A DNA stretch of 64,000 nt, taken from positions 497,975 through 561,974 of the forward strand of contig NZ_FODZ01000003.1 of NCBI RefSeq assembly GCF_900110505.1. The letters are read 5' to 3'. The position numbers and the translations under genes were made by a program. This document shows, one piece after another, positions 49,336 to 57,394 of this stretch. Below the pieces are notes generated by a model. That model had not been told where the DNA came from and did not search any database. It saw only the letters and a program-made list of their open reading frames with translations. The DNA comes from Luteibacter sp. UNC138MFCol5.1 (GTDB taxonomy: Bacteria; Pseudomonadota; Gammaproteobacteria; Xanthomonadales; Rhodanobacteraceae). Position 1 is the stretch's first letter. Each line of letters begins with the position of its first letter.

Positions 49336-51804
49336 ATGTTCAGTCCAGATGCCGGCATAGCCGAATTCATCCCGTTATCGACCCACGTCTCGCCGACCGT
49401 CGTCAAGACGACCGGTGGCGACTTCATGCTCGTCTGGCGGCTCGGCGGCCTGCCGTTCGTCGGACGCGAGGAGTGGGAGCTCGAGCATCGCCACAACACC
49501 TTCAACCGCATGCTGCAGACGCTGCGCGCGCCGGACTTCGTCAACGTCGCGTTCTGGGTCCACGACATCCGTCGCCGCCGGGGCGTCAAGGACCGCAGCA
49601 GATTCGAGCACCGCTTCAATCAGGAGCTTTCGGACGCGTATTACGAGTCGTTGACCAGCCAGAAGCTCATGCAGAACGAGCTCTACCTGACGATGATCTA
49701 CCGCCCCGTCGTCTCGGGTAAGCGGTTCGTCGAGAAATCGTCGAACGTCGAGCGCCTGCAGGCCGAGCAATCGCAGTCGATCAACACCATCCTCGAGCTC
49801 GCCGGTAACGTCGAAGCCGTCCTCAAGGATTACGCCCCCAACCGCCTCGGCATGTACGAGGCGCCGAACGGCATCGTGTTCTCCGAGGTGCTCGAGCTCT
49901 ACGGCTACATCCTCAACCGCATCGACGAGCCCGTTCCGGTGCTGAGCGCGGCCGTGAAGGACTACCTGCCGGTCAGCCGCCAGCGCTTCTCGTCCAAGAC
50001 AGGTGACTTCGTCCTGACCACGCCCAACGGCGTCAACCACTTCGGCGCCATCCTGAACATCAAGGAATACGTCGAGGGCACCTACCCCGGCATTCTCAAC
50101 GGCCTGAAGTACCTGGACTTCGAGTACGTCATCACGCACTCGTTCAGCCCCATGGGCCGCCAGGACGCGCTCAAGGCGCTGGAACGTACCAAGGGCATGA
50201 TGATCTCCTCGGGCGACAAGGCCGTCAGCCAGATCATCGAAATGGACCACGCCATGGACCAGCTGGCCTCGGGCAACTTCGTCCTGGGCGAGTACCATTT
50301 CAGCATGGCGGTGTACGCGACCGAGCAGGCCAACCTCTCGCAGCAGATCGCGGCCACCCGCGCCGAGCTGTCGAATGCCGGCTTCGTGTCGGTGAAGGAA
50401 GACCTCGCCGTCACCTCCGCTTTCTATGCGCAGTTCCCGGGCAACTGGAAGTACCGCACGCGCCTGGCCAACGTCAGCTCGCTCAACTTCCTCGGCCTCT
50501 CGCCGCTGCACAACTTCGCCACGGGCAAGAAGGCCAACAATCCCTGGGGCGACTGCGTCACCACGCTGCAGACCACGAATGGGCAGCCCTATTACTTCAA
50601 CTTCCATGCCACCCACCCGGCCGAAAACTCGTACGGCGAGAAGGCGATCGCCAATACGATGGTCATCGGCAAGTCCGGCACGGGTAAGACGGCCCTGATC
50701 AACTTCCTGCTCAGCCAGGTGCAGAAGCTCGACCCGGCGCCGACGATCTTCTTCTTCGACAAGGATCGCGGCGCGGAGATCTTCGTGCGCGCGTGCGGTG
50801 GCAACTACCTCGCCCTGGAAAACGGCAAGCCCACCGGCTTCAACCCGTTCCAGTGCGAGCGCACCGAAGAGAACGTCCAGTTCCTGGCCGACCTCGTCAA
50901 GGTGCTCGCCGGCAAGAGCGTCTACAGCTCGCGCGAGGAAGAAGACATCTTCCGCGCGGTCGAGAACATCCTCGACACGCCGATGCACCTGCGCAACATG
51001 ACGAACTTCCAGAAGAGCCTGCCGAACCTAGGCGACGACGGCCTGTTCATCCGCATGCGCAAGTGGACGGCCGGCAATTCGCTGGGCTGGGTGTTCGACA
51101 ACCCGCGCGACACGGTGGACCTGAGCCGCGCCAACATCATCGGCTTCGATTACACCGACATCATCGACAACCCCGAAGTACGCGCCCCGGTCATCAACTA
51201 TCTGTTGCACCGACTGGAAGCGCTGATCGACGGCCGGCGCCTCATCTACGTGATGGACGAGTTCTGGAAGATCCTCGACGGCAAGGGTGGTCTGAAGGAG
51301 TTCGCCAAGAACAAACAGAAGACCATCCGTAAGCAGAACGGCATGGGCATCTTCGCCACGCAGAGCCCGGAGGACGCCCTCGCGAGCGACATCTCCGCGG
51401 CCCTGATCGAGCAGACCGCCACCATGATCCTGCTCCCCAACCCGAACGCCAGCCGCGAGGACTACGTCGACGGCCTGAAGCTCACCGAAGCCGAGTACAA
51501 CGTCGTGGTCAGCCTCGACGAGCGCTCGCGCCGCTTCCTGGTCAAGCAGGGCCACGCATCCGCCGTCTGCCAGCTCAACCTGCGCGGCATGGACGATGCC
51601 CTGGCCGTGATCTCGGCCTCCACGGACAACATCGAGATCATGCACGAGGTGATCGCCCGGCAGGCCGAGGATCACCAGACGACGCCGGACAACCTCCTGC
51701 CCGACCAGTGGCTGCCGAGCTTTTACGAAAACCGCAAGGGCAGTGGCAAGAAGCCCGCCCCCGTTTCCCCGACGACGCGATCGGCCCGATCGGCCGCGCG
51801 TTGA
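49336..51804 (+). CDS. virB4: VirB4 ATPase, operon 2
   Basis: An 822-residue paralogue of the operon 1 VirB4, with Walker A GKSGTGKT at residues 445-452, FFFDKDRGAEIF, LIYVMDEFWKIL and ATQSPEDALASDI. The last 20 residues (PAPVSPTTRSARSAAR region) are a basic extension unlike operon 1. ATG 49336 (MFSPDAG) aligns with the operon 1 start (MFTPDAP). Confidence 0.96.
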   Translation: MFSPDAGIAEFIPLSTHVSPTVVKTTGGDFMLVWRLGGLPFVGREEWELEHRHNTFNRMLQTLRAPDFVNVAFWVHDIRRRRGVKDRSRFEHRFNQELSDAYYESLTSQKLMQNELYLTMIYRPVVSGKRFVEKSSNVERLQAEQSQSINTILELAGNVEAVLKDYAPNRLGMYEAPNGIVFSEVLELYGYILNRIDEPVPVLSAAVKDYLPVSRQRFSSKTGDFVLTTPNGVNHFGAILNIKEYVEGTYPGILNGLKYLDFEYVITHSFSPMGRQDALKALERTKGMMISSGDKAVSQIIEMDHAMDQLASGNFVLGEYHFSMAVYATEQANLSQQIAATRAELSNAGFVSVKEDLAVTSAFYAQFPGNWKYRTRLANVSSLNFLGLSPLHNFATGKKANNPWGDCVTTLQTTNGQPYYFNFHATHPAENSYGEKAIANTMVIGKSGTGKTALINFLLSQVQKLDPAPTIFFFDKDRGAEIFVRACGGNYLALENGKPTGFNPFQCERTEENVQFLADLVKVLAGKSVYSSREEEDIFRAVENILDTPMHLRNMTNFQKSLPNLGDDGLFIRMRKWTAGNSLGWVFDNPRDTVDLSRANIIGFDYTDIIDNPEVRAPVINYLLHRLEALIDGRRLIYVMDEFWKILDGKGGLKEFAKNKQKTIRKQNGMGIFATQSPEDALASDISAALIEQTATMILLPNPNASREDYVDGLKLTEAEYNVVVSLDERSRRFLVKQGHASAVCQLNLRGMDDALAVISASTDNIEIMHEVIARQAEDHQTTPDNLLPDQWLPSFYENRKGSGKKPAPVSPTTRSARSAAR

Positions 51805-51822
51805 CGCAGGAATGAACTGACG

Positions 51823-52737
51823 ATGGAAACCCTCATGATGCCTACGACCCCCACCCGCCGCCTGTCCTCCCCGACGCGCCGCCTGCTCGGTGTCGCGACC
51901 CTGGTGCTCGGTCTCGCCCTCGGCGCCCCCGCCGCGCACGCGCAATGGCAGGTGAACGACGCCGCCGCGAACACGACTCTGGAAAAGATCCAGACGAACA
52001 CGAGCAACACGGTGACCGAGGCGCAGAACATCAAGCAGCAGGCCGAGTACATGAATCAGGTACTCGGCAAGACGACCGACGGCGATGGCAAGACGATGAA
52101 CGCCAATCTCAACGCCATCAACCAGAAACTCAAGATCGGCGAGTACAAGGACACCCAGCCCGGCCCGCGCGTGAAGGATCCCGAGAAGAACCTGCCCGCC
52201 GACAGCACGAAGCTCGACGATGGCAAGCGTTGCGACGCCGTGGCCGAACCGCAGCAGGCCAATTGCAAGCTCATCGTCGACCTCGAGAACGCGCAGTACC
52301 AGTACATGCTCACCATGTACAAGAACACCGCGACGCGCGACGCGATGCTTCGCGAACTCCTCAAGGAGCGCGAGGGCATCCAGCCGGACGACCCGAGCCA
52401 GTTCGGCAAGCTGGAAGACAACACGAACAAGCTCACCGCGCTGTACAACCTCATCGCCCTCGACCAGCAGCAGATGCAGACGGTCAACTACGCGTACGAG
52501 GCCAACCTGCGTTACCTGCGTTCGCAGCAGACGCTGGCCGCCAACGCGGCCGCTACGGGAAAGACACCCGATCAATGGGGGAGCATCCAGCTCCCTGGCA
52601 TCGGCAACGTGAACATCGGCACCGCGCTGAGCGGCCTCGCCACGGGCGTGGCGCTGAAGGGTGCGCTCGACGGGGTGCAGAGCGACCGTCCGAGCGGCAT
52701 GCAGACGCTGAAGATCGGTGAATCCAATGGCTTCTGA
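51823..52737 (+). CDS. virB5: VirB5 minor pilin / adhesin, operon 2 (divergent)
   Basis: A 304-residue exported protein with signal ending AHAQW and AQWQVNDAAA, then a long helical region (LEKIQTNTSNTVTEAQNIKQ, KLEDNTNKLTALYNLIALDQ) and a Gly-rich end with a hydrophobic GTALSGLATGVALKGAL segment. Beyond the AQWxVND junction it does not align by eye with the 275-residue operon 1 VirB5. Four to five residues after the signal are shared, then divergence is total. Position and helical plan support VirB5. Confidence 0.82.
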   Translation: METLMMPTTPTRRLSSPTRRLLGVATLVLGLALGAPAAHAQWQVNDAAANTTLEKIQTNTSNTVTEAQNIKQQAEYMNQVLGKTTDGDGKTMNANLNAINQKLKIGEYKDTQPGPRVKDPEKNLPADSTKLDDGKRCDAVAEPQQANCKLIVDLENAQYQYMLTMYKNTATRDAMLRELLKEREGIQPDDPSQFGKLEDNTNKLTALYNLIALDQQQMQTVNYAYEANLRYLRSQQTLAANAAATGKTPDQWGSIQLPGIGNVNIGTALSGLATGVALKGALDGVQSDRPSGMQTLKIGESNGF

Positions 52738-52775
52738 TACTCGCCGACACGAATCGCTGCACGGGACTCGACGTC

Positions 52776-53921
52776 ATGGCTGACATGTCTACCCAATTCC
52801 TCGATCACTTCGCGCTCGCCGGGCCTACCGACCTGCTGGACACGGTGACGCAGTTCGTCTTCTTCCAGACGATCAACAGCTTCCTGCGCGAAGAAATCGA
52901 CATCATGCAATGGCGGCTGCTGTCCAGCTCCGCCACGATCATCGGCTTCGTCGCCGTGACGGTGCTGACCATCTGGATCATGTTCCAGGGCTACCGCATC
53001 GTCACCGGTCAGTCGAAGCAACCGATGATGGTGCTCGTCGGCGACTCGCTGAAAGCGACCCTCGTGGTGTTCATCGCCACCAGCGTCGCCTATTCGTCGT
53101 CGCCGATCTACTGGACGTTGACCGACGGCATGTCGACGACCATCGCCCAGTACGTCACCGGCGAGGACGGTAGCCCGTTCAAGCACATCGACAACAACCT
53201 GGCCGGCATGGAACTCGCGATGGGCACCATCGATGCCATCGACACCGGCGGTAATCAGGAAGCGAAGGATGCCAAGGACCGCGACCGCTGGTTCACCGGC
53301 ATCGGCATCGCCGGCCCTAGCGTGATCGCGGGCGCCATGCTCCTGCTCAACAAGATCGCCCTCGCCCTCTTCATCGGCTTCGGTCCGATCTTCATCATGT
53401 GCCTGCTCTTCGATTCGACGAAGCAGCTGTTCCACAAATGGCTGCTCTACGGCATCGGCACGGTATTCTCACTGGCGGTCCTCAGCGTCATGGTCACGAT
53501 CGCCATGAAGATGCTCGCCGCCGTCACCGCGGCGTTCGCCGTCAAGTACCTGCTGGCCATGCCCGGCGTCGCCGGCGCAGGCAGCACCGATGGCATCAAC
53601 AGCATGGCCCTCCAGCAAGGCGGCCTCGGCCTCCTGCTCACCACCATGATCATCAGCGCACCGCCGATGGCCGCCGCCTTCTTCCAGGGCACCCTTGGAC
53701 AATTCAATGCGTACTCGCCGTTCGGGCATATCAAGCCTGAGCCGCAGGGTGGGCGTGGTGGGTATGGGCCGCCGGGGTCGCCTAGCTACACGCCTCCTAG
53801 CGGAACACCGCCGCAGGGTCGGACAGCCCAGACGACGGACGGTCCATCGATTAACACCGCGGGCGGCGGTGGCGCTTCGTACGAACCACAACCCGACGAA
53901 AAGAAGTACAAGTCGTTTTGA
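52776..53921 (+). CDS. virB6: VirB6 polytopic membrane protein, operon 2
   Basis: A 381-residue TrbL/VirB6 protein with several membrane helices (IIGFVAVTVLTIWIMFQGY, MLLLNKIALALFIGFGPIFI, GGLGLLLTTMIISAPPMAAA). After FFQGTLGQFNAYSPFGHIKP (residue 309) a Gly/Pro/Ser/Thr tail of about 70 residues follows, ending EKKYKSF. The DNA from 53,600 to about 53,810, covering the last helix and tail start, is the part repeated downstream in the DUF4189 array. Begins 38 nt after virB5. Confidence 0.92.
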   Translation: MADMSTQFLDHFALAGPTDLLDTVTQFVFFQTINSFLREEIDIMQWRLLSSSATIIGFVAVTVLTIWIMFQGYRIVTGQSKQPMMVLVGDSLKATLVVFIATSVAYSSSPIYWTLTDGMSTTIAQYVTGEDGSPFKHIDNNLAGMELAMGTIDAIDTGGNQEAKDAKDRDRWFTGIGIAGPSVIAGAMLLLNKIALALFIGFGPIFIMCLLFDSTKQLFHKWLLYGIGTVFSLAVLSVMVTIAMKMLAAVTAAFAVKYLLAMPGVAGAGSTDGINSMALQQGGLGLLLTTMIISAPPMAAAFFQGTLGQFNAYSPFGHIKPEPQGGRGGYGPPGSPSYTPPSGTPPQGRTAQTTDGPSINTAGGGGASYEPQPDEKKYKSF

Positions 53922-53938
53922 AGAGACAGATAACACTC

Positions 53939-54427
53939 ATGAAGATCCTAGCTGGCGCACTCCTGGCCTGTATGGCGTTTATAACCACCAGCGCGGTCGC
54001 CCAATGCGCGACTGGTGTGAACACCGGTGGCGGGAATTGCATCCCCCCCGATGCGCCAGGCATGCCTGGATATCAGCCGGAACAGGGTCCTCCCGAACCC
54101 GTGCCAATCTGGCAAGATCGGTGGGGTGCAATCGTCATTGATGACACCTCCGGCGATGTCGGACTCTCATCGGCACGACCGTCCAAATCGGATGCTATTC
54201 AAGCGGCGACTCGCGACTGCGAAGCTCGCGGCGCGAGGCAGTGCGCTGTAGCGCTTCAGTACTACAACAGCTGCGCTGCTCTCGCTTGGGGTAAGGGCGT
54301 ACGAGGCACTGCAAGTGACAACAGTGAGGAAGCCGCACGATCAGAAGCACTAAAATTTTGTACGCATGGCGGCTCCAACTGCAAGGTTGTCTACAGCGGA
54401 TGCAGCAAGCCGGTTCGCGTCCAGTGA
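53939..54427 (+). CDS. Secreted DUF4189 protein a, cassette array 2
   Basis: A 162-residue protein: signal peptide ending AVAQ, the motif CATGVNTGGGNCIPPDAPGMPGY, a Pro-rich linker, then DUF4189 (DRWGAIVIDDTSGDVGLSS, DCEARGARQCAVALQYYNSC, CKVVYSGCSKP). Eight or so cysteines suggest disulfides and a periplasmic or surface location. It lies 17 nt after virB6-2. Function unknown; immunity to or modulation of the T4SS is the best guess from context. Confidence 0.85.
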   Translation: MKILAGALLACMAFITTSAVAQCATGVNTGGGNCIPPDAPGMPGYQPEQGPPEPVPIWQDRWGAIVIDDTSGDVGLSSARPSKSDAIQAATRDCEARGARQCAVALQYYNSCAALAWGKGVRGTASDNSEEAARSEALKFCTHGGSNCKVVYSGCSKPVRVQ

Positions 54428-54770
54428 AGGAATAGACATTGGCGGCCGCGGCCTACTGCTCACCACCATGATCATCAGCGCACCGCCGATGGCTGCCGCT
54501 TTCTTCTAGGGTAGGTTCGGCCAGTTCAACGCATACTCGCCCTTTGGGCATATCAAGCCTGAGCCGCCGGGTGGGCGTGGTGGTGGCTATGGGTCGCAGG
54601 GGTCGCCAAGTTATACGCCGCCCCCCGGTGGAGCTTGGTCAACATGGCGACAGGAACGGCCAGAGCTCTGGCGCGCCCGATCCATTCTCTCAGGCGACTG
54701 GCCCTGCAATGTCGACATCGGACTACCAACAAAGCAACGTTGGGATACCTCGGAAGGAGCGAGAGACGAA
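54428..54770. other. Spacer with virB6-2 tail copy, array 2
   Basis: The 343-bp gap between DUF4189 genes a and b contains no intact gene. Bases 54,441-54,631 are a virB6-2 3'-end copy (remnant C, see its entry). The rest (54,632-54,770) is a different tail sequence running to a GGAAGGAGCG ribosome site just before gene b. Confidence 0.65.
54441..54631 (+). repeat. Copy of virB6-2 3' end (remnant C)
   Basis: About 190 bp match virB6-2 bases 53,620-53,805 closely: GGLLLTTMIISAPPMAAAFF-type sequence, then QFNAYSPFGHIKPEPPGGRG and SPSYTPP. One substitution turns the Gln of FFQG into TAG, and there is no start, so it is a non-functional 3' fragment. It is the best preserved of the tail copies. 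Confidence 0.88.
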
Positions 54771-55268
54771 ATGAACAGGCCCCACATCTGGCTAGCCGCA
54801 CTCGCATTCAGTCTAGTAAGCCCAATTTCCGTTGCGCAATGCGCCACCGGCGTCAACACTGGAGCAGGAAACTGCATTCCTCCGGATGCTGACGGGATGC
54901 CGGAATATCAGGGTCAAGGTACCGCAGTCGCTGAGCCGCCGCCGGTCGTGTGGGCAAATGCGTGGGGCGCGATTGTTCTCGACGCAAAGAACAGTGCGAA
55001 AGGAGTTTCGTCCGGGAGAGCGAGCAAGAGCGACGCAATTCGCGCAGCGATGGAGGAATGCAAGGCCACGGGCGCCCCGAATTGTGAACTGCAAGTCGCT
55101 TGTGGAGATCAATGTGCTGCCGTCGTCTGGGGCGATGAGTCCTACGGAGTCGCAAATGAAGGCACCCTAGAGGCCGCATCTCAACGGGCGGTCCGAGCAT
55201 GTTCTCGCACCGGTCAGGGATGTCGAGTCGTCTATTCGAACTGCAGCCTCCCAAAGCGCCTGCAATAA
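54771..55268 (+). CDS. Secreted DUF4189 protein b, cassette array 2
   Basis: A 165-residue protein with signal peptide ending SVAQ, then CATGVNTGAGNCIPPDADGMPEY, a short linker and DUF4189 (NAWGAIVLDAKNSAKGVSSG, CKATGAPNCELQVACGDQCA, CRVVYSNCSLPKRLQ). Closely related to genes a and c in the N-terminal motif but diverged in the domain core. GGAAGGAG lies 14 to 9 nt upstream of the ATG. GC content is visibly lower than in the vir genes. Confidence 0.85.
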   Translation: MNRPHIWLAALAFSLVSPISVAQCATGVNTGAGNCIPPDADGMPEYQGQGTAVAEPPPVVWANAWGAIVLDAKNSAKGVSSGRASKSDAIRAAMEECKATGAPNCELQVACGDQCAAVVWGDESYGVANEGTLEAASQRAVRACSRTGQGCRVVYSNCSLPKRLQ

Positions 55269-55287
55269 GAAAGTCTCACAGTCTCCT

Positions 55288-55387
55288 GTTTCTGCTGGCG
55301 GGTCCGTCCCGAACACCCACAGTCCCACAACGGCGCGTCGTCTTTTGAACCACAGCAGACGTAACGAAGAAACTGTAGGACATATCT
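55288..55387 (+). repeat. Faint trace of virB6-2 tail between DUF4189 b and c (remnant D)
   Basis: In the 119-bp gap, the segment ending GAACCACAGCAGACGTAACGAAG resembles the last codons of virB6-2 (GAACCACAACCCGACGAAAAGAAG). The resemblance is limited to about 60 bp and could be chance, but its position just before the next DUF4189 start is the same. Confidence 0.4.
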
Positions 55388-55897
55388 ATGAAGGTAATAA
55401 TCCTCACGCACGTACTCGCTGTTATAGCCGGGCTAGTGGCAGTCACGGTGGTGGCTTCGCCGCAATGTGCCACCGGCGTCAATACTGGTGGCGGGAATTG
55501 TGTGCCACCAGATGCAGACGGCATGCCTGGCTATAACCCATATGGGGAACAATCGGCGCCGCCCGTTCCTCAGCCTGCCTGGGCAGATTCTTGGGGTTCA
55601 ATCGCCATCGACGACGACACTGGCCAAGCAGGAACCATCACAGGCAGGCGAAGCCGAGAGGATGCAGAACGCGCAGCACTGCACGATTGTGGACTGAAAG
55701 GCGCGAGCGGTTGCAAGATTGTGATGACATACCGGAATCAGTGCGCCGCGGTTGCGTGGGGAAAAGCAGGAGGACGCGTCGCCAGGAACCCGACAGAGAA
55801 TGGAGCGCAGGACGATGCGATGGAAGAGTGCAAACGGAATATGAACGGGTGCCGGGTGGTCTACAGCGGTTGCAGTGTGGCCAAGCGGCTGCAGTGA
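55388..55897 (+). CDS. Secreted DUF4189 protein c, cassette array 2
   Basis: A 169-residue protein with a signal peptide ending VASPQ, CATGVNTGGGNCVPPDADGM, and DUF4189 (DSWGSIAIDDDTGQAGTITG, HDCGLKGASGCKIVMTYRNQ, CRVVYSGCSVAKRLQ). Third member of the array. It keeps all cysteines seen in a and b. The following 350 bp hold two more virB6 tail fragments. Confidence 0.85.
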   Translation: MKVIILTHVLAVIAGLVAVTVVASPQCATGVNTGGGNCVPPDADGMPGYNPYGEQSAPPVPQPAWADSWGSIAIDDDTGQAGTITGRRSREDAERAALHDCGLKGASGCKIVMTYRNQCAAVAWGKAGGRVARNPTENGAQDDAMEECKRNMNGCRVVYSGCSVAKRLQ

Positions 55898-55902
55898 CGC
55901 GG

Positions 55903-56165
55903 TGCGCACCACCATGATCGTTAGCACGCTGCCAATGCCGCCGGCCTCTTTCGGGGCACCCTTAACGCATACTCACCGTTCGAGCGTATCAACCTGGGCC
56001 ACCGGATGGACAGCATGGCCCTCCAGCAAGGCGGCCGCGGCCTCCTGCTCACCACCATGATCATCAGCGCACCGCCAGTGATCACCAGATTCTTCCCGGC
56101 TCATCCGTCACTTCGACGCATATTCACTGTAGGGCATCGTCAAGCCGGAGCGGCCGGCAAGCAAG
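55903..56165 (+). repeat. Two consecutive degenerate virB6-2 tail copies (remnants E and F)
   Basis: Remnant E (55,903-56,000) resembles the CACCACCATGATCATCAGC to CGTATCAAGCC part of virB6-2 with many changes. Remnant F (56,005-56,160) is much closer: ATGGCCCTCCAGCAAGGCGG through ATCATCAGCGCACCGCC, then decays. There is no DUF4189 gene between or after them, so one cassette has probably been lost here. Confidence 0.78.
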
Positions 56166-56250
56166 TCGGATCTGGGCACTGCGATCCCTTTATGGGCATA
56201 AGAAGCGGCGTCGACATGAACGTGATAAGCAACTCGCACGGAGCAACGTG

Positions 56251-56889
56251 ATGACGAAAGAATCAAAAACGTTCACCGACCTCCTGTCGAAGGTTCGTCC
56301 GGACAAGGACACGAAGGTCGCGACAGGCACGAAATCGCGCCCTGCCCGTGCGCGACTTCCCGACGACACCGCGCCCGACGACACCGCTAACCGGAACACG
56401 ATCAACGCGATCGAACATGCGATCGATCAGATCGAGGCGGGACGGCGGAGGCGCCATCATCATTGCCACCCGCACGGCGCCCACATCGGCGGCTATGAGC
56501 CGCTGCTGAGTCAGCCGGAGCACCCGCAGCATGCGCTTTTCCGGCAAACGCGCGATGCCGTGCATCGCCTCGACGCCGAGCATGGTCGGGCGCCCGACGA
56601 GCGCAGCGAGAATCTCGCCGGCGCGCTTGCCGTAGCCGCGCATCGGGAGGGCATGGATCGCGTGGACCATGTGGCCCTGAGCCACGACGCGAGCCAGGCC
56701 TTCGCCATCCAGGGAGAGCTTCAGTCGCCGCACAAGCAGGTTGCCCAGGTGACGACGAGCGAGGCCGTCGCGACGAGCCTCGCGTCCAGCTCGCAGGCGA
56801 TGGCCACCGTGGCCGCATCCAGGGTCGCGGACCCGATGCAGGATACGACCGCCACCCAGCTTGCACCGCATACGCCCCACACGCCTTAG
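56251..56889 (+). CDS. XVIPCD protein without recognisable toxin domain
   Basis: A 212-residue protein. The first 85 residues are hydrophilic, with a Arg/His cluster (RRRRHHHCHPHG) but no enzyme motif I recognise. From about residue 90 to 190 it has the XVIPCD secretion domain: PEHPQHALFRQTRDAVHRLD, PDERSENLAGALAVAAH, DRVDHVALSHDASQAFAIQG, and a Gln/Ser/Ala-rich end. Domains of this kind bind VirD4 and mark T4SS effectors. GGAG lies 7 nt before ATG 56251. It could be a small effector with an unknown N-terminal toxin, a remnant of a larger effector, or a helper. Confidence 0.82.
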   Translation: MTKESKTFTDLLSKVRPDKDTKVATGTKSRPARARLPDDTAPDDTANRNTINAIEHAIDQIEAGRRRRHHHCHPHGAHIGGYEPLLSQPEHPQHALFRQTRDAVHRLDAEHGRAPDERSENLAGALAVAAHREGMDRVDHVALSHDASQAFAIQGELQSPHKQVAQVTTSEAVATSLASSSQAMATVAASRVADPMQDTTATQLAPHTPHTP

Positions 56890-56899
56890 GAATCGCACG

Positions 56900-57379
56900 A
56901 TGACCAAGTACGTCGCTCCATGGATCCTCGCCGCCGGCTTCCTCCTCGTCGGTTGCGACGCCACGCCGCCCGCACCCACAGTGCCAGCGCCGGTGACCGC
57001 GGATTCGGCCGCTTCATCGGCCAGCGGGGCGTCGACCTGCCCCGCCACCTTCGACGCGTTCCTCACTGCCTTCGAGAACGACGTCGCGGTACAGAAGAAC
57101 GCCGTGACCGATCCGCTGCAAAGCGACTCGGTGGACCCCAACGCCGATCCCGAGCCGCGGCCCGTGACGAAGATGCTCGCCAAGGGTGCCGTCACTTTCC
57201 CCGTCATGCCGGACAGCGCTCGGCAGACGAAGGACGGCCTCGTGGCGACGCGCACCGAGATCAGCCCCACCGAGGTATCGATCAAGCTCACGAAGCCGGA
57301 CACCGACTACCAGACGACGTTCTTCTTCCGGAAGGACGACTGCTGGCACCTGTATCGCGTCAAAGACGATTCGCTCTGA
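56900..57379 (+). CDS. Lipoprotein, candidate immunity protein
   Basis: A 159-residue lipoprotein (lipobox LVGC) with a Pro/Ala/Ser spacer then a folded part: CPATFDAFLTAFENDVAVQK, RTEISPTEVSIKLTKPDTDY and a closing FFFRKDDCWHLYRVKD. It is placed 10 nt after the XVIPCD gene and 15 nt before the M23 effector gene. In known loci, lipoprotein immunity genes sit just upstream of their effector, so it probably protects against the M23 endopeptidase. It could instead belong to the XVIPCD protein. No family assignment. Confidence 0.72.
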   Translation: MTKYVAPWILAAGFLLVGCDATPPAPTVPAPVTADSAASSASGASTCPATFDAFLTAFENDVAVQKNAVTDPLQSDSVDPNADPEPRPVTKMLAKGAVTFPVMPDSARQTKDGLVATRTEISPTEVSIKLTKPDTDYQTTFFFRKDDCWHLYRVKDDSL

Positions 57380-57394
57380 ACCGGAGGCACGACC

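Noticed and set aside
49375-50988. 537-codon open frame antisense to virB4-2 (and similar ones at 35,908-37,212 and 51,028-52,575)
   Set aside because: The vir strand has intact VirB4 motifs. The antisense product is a Val/Glu/Arg/His-rich shadow typical of high-GC DNA, with no ribosome site or known domain.
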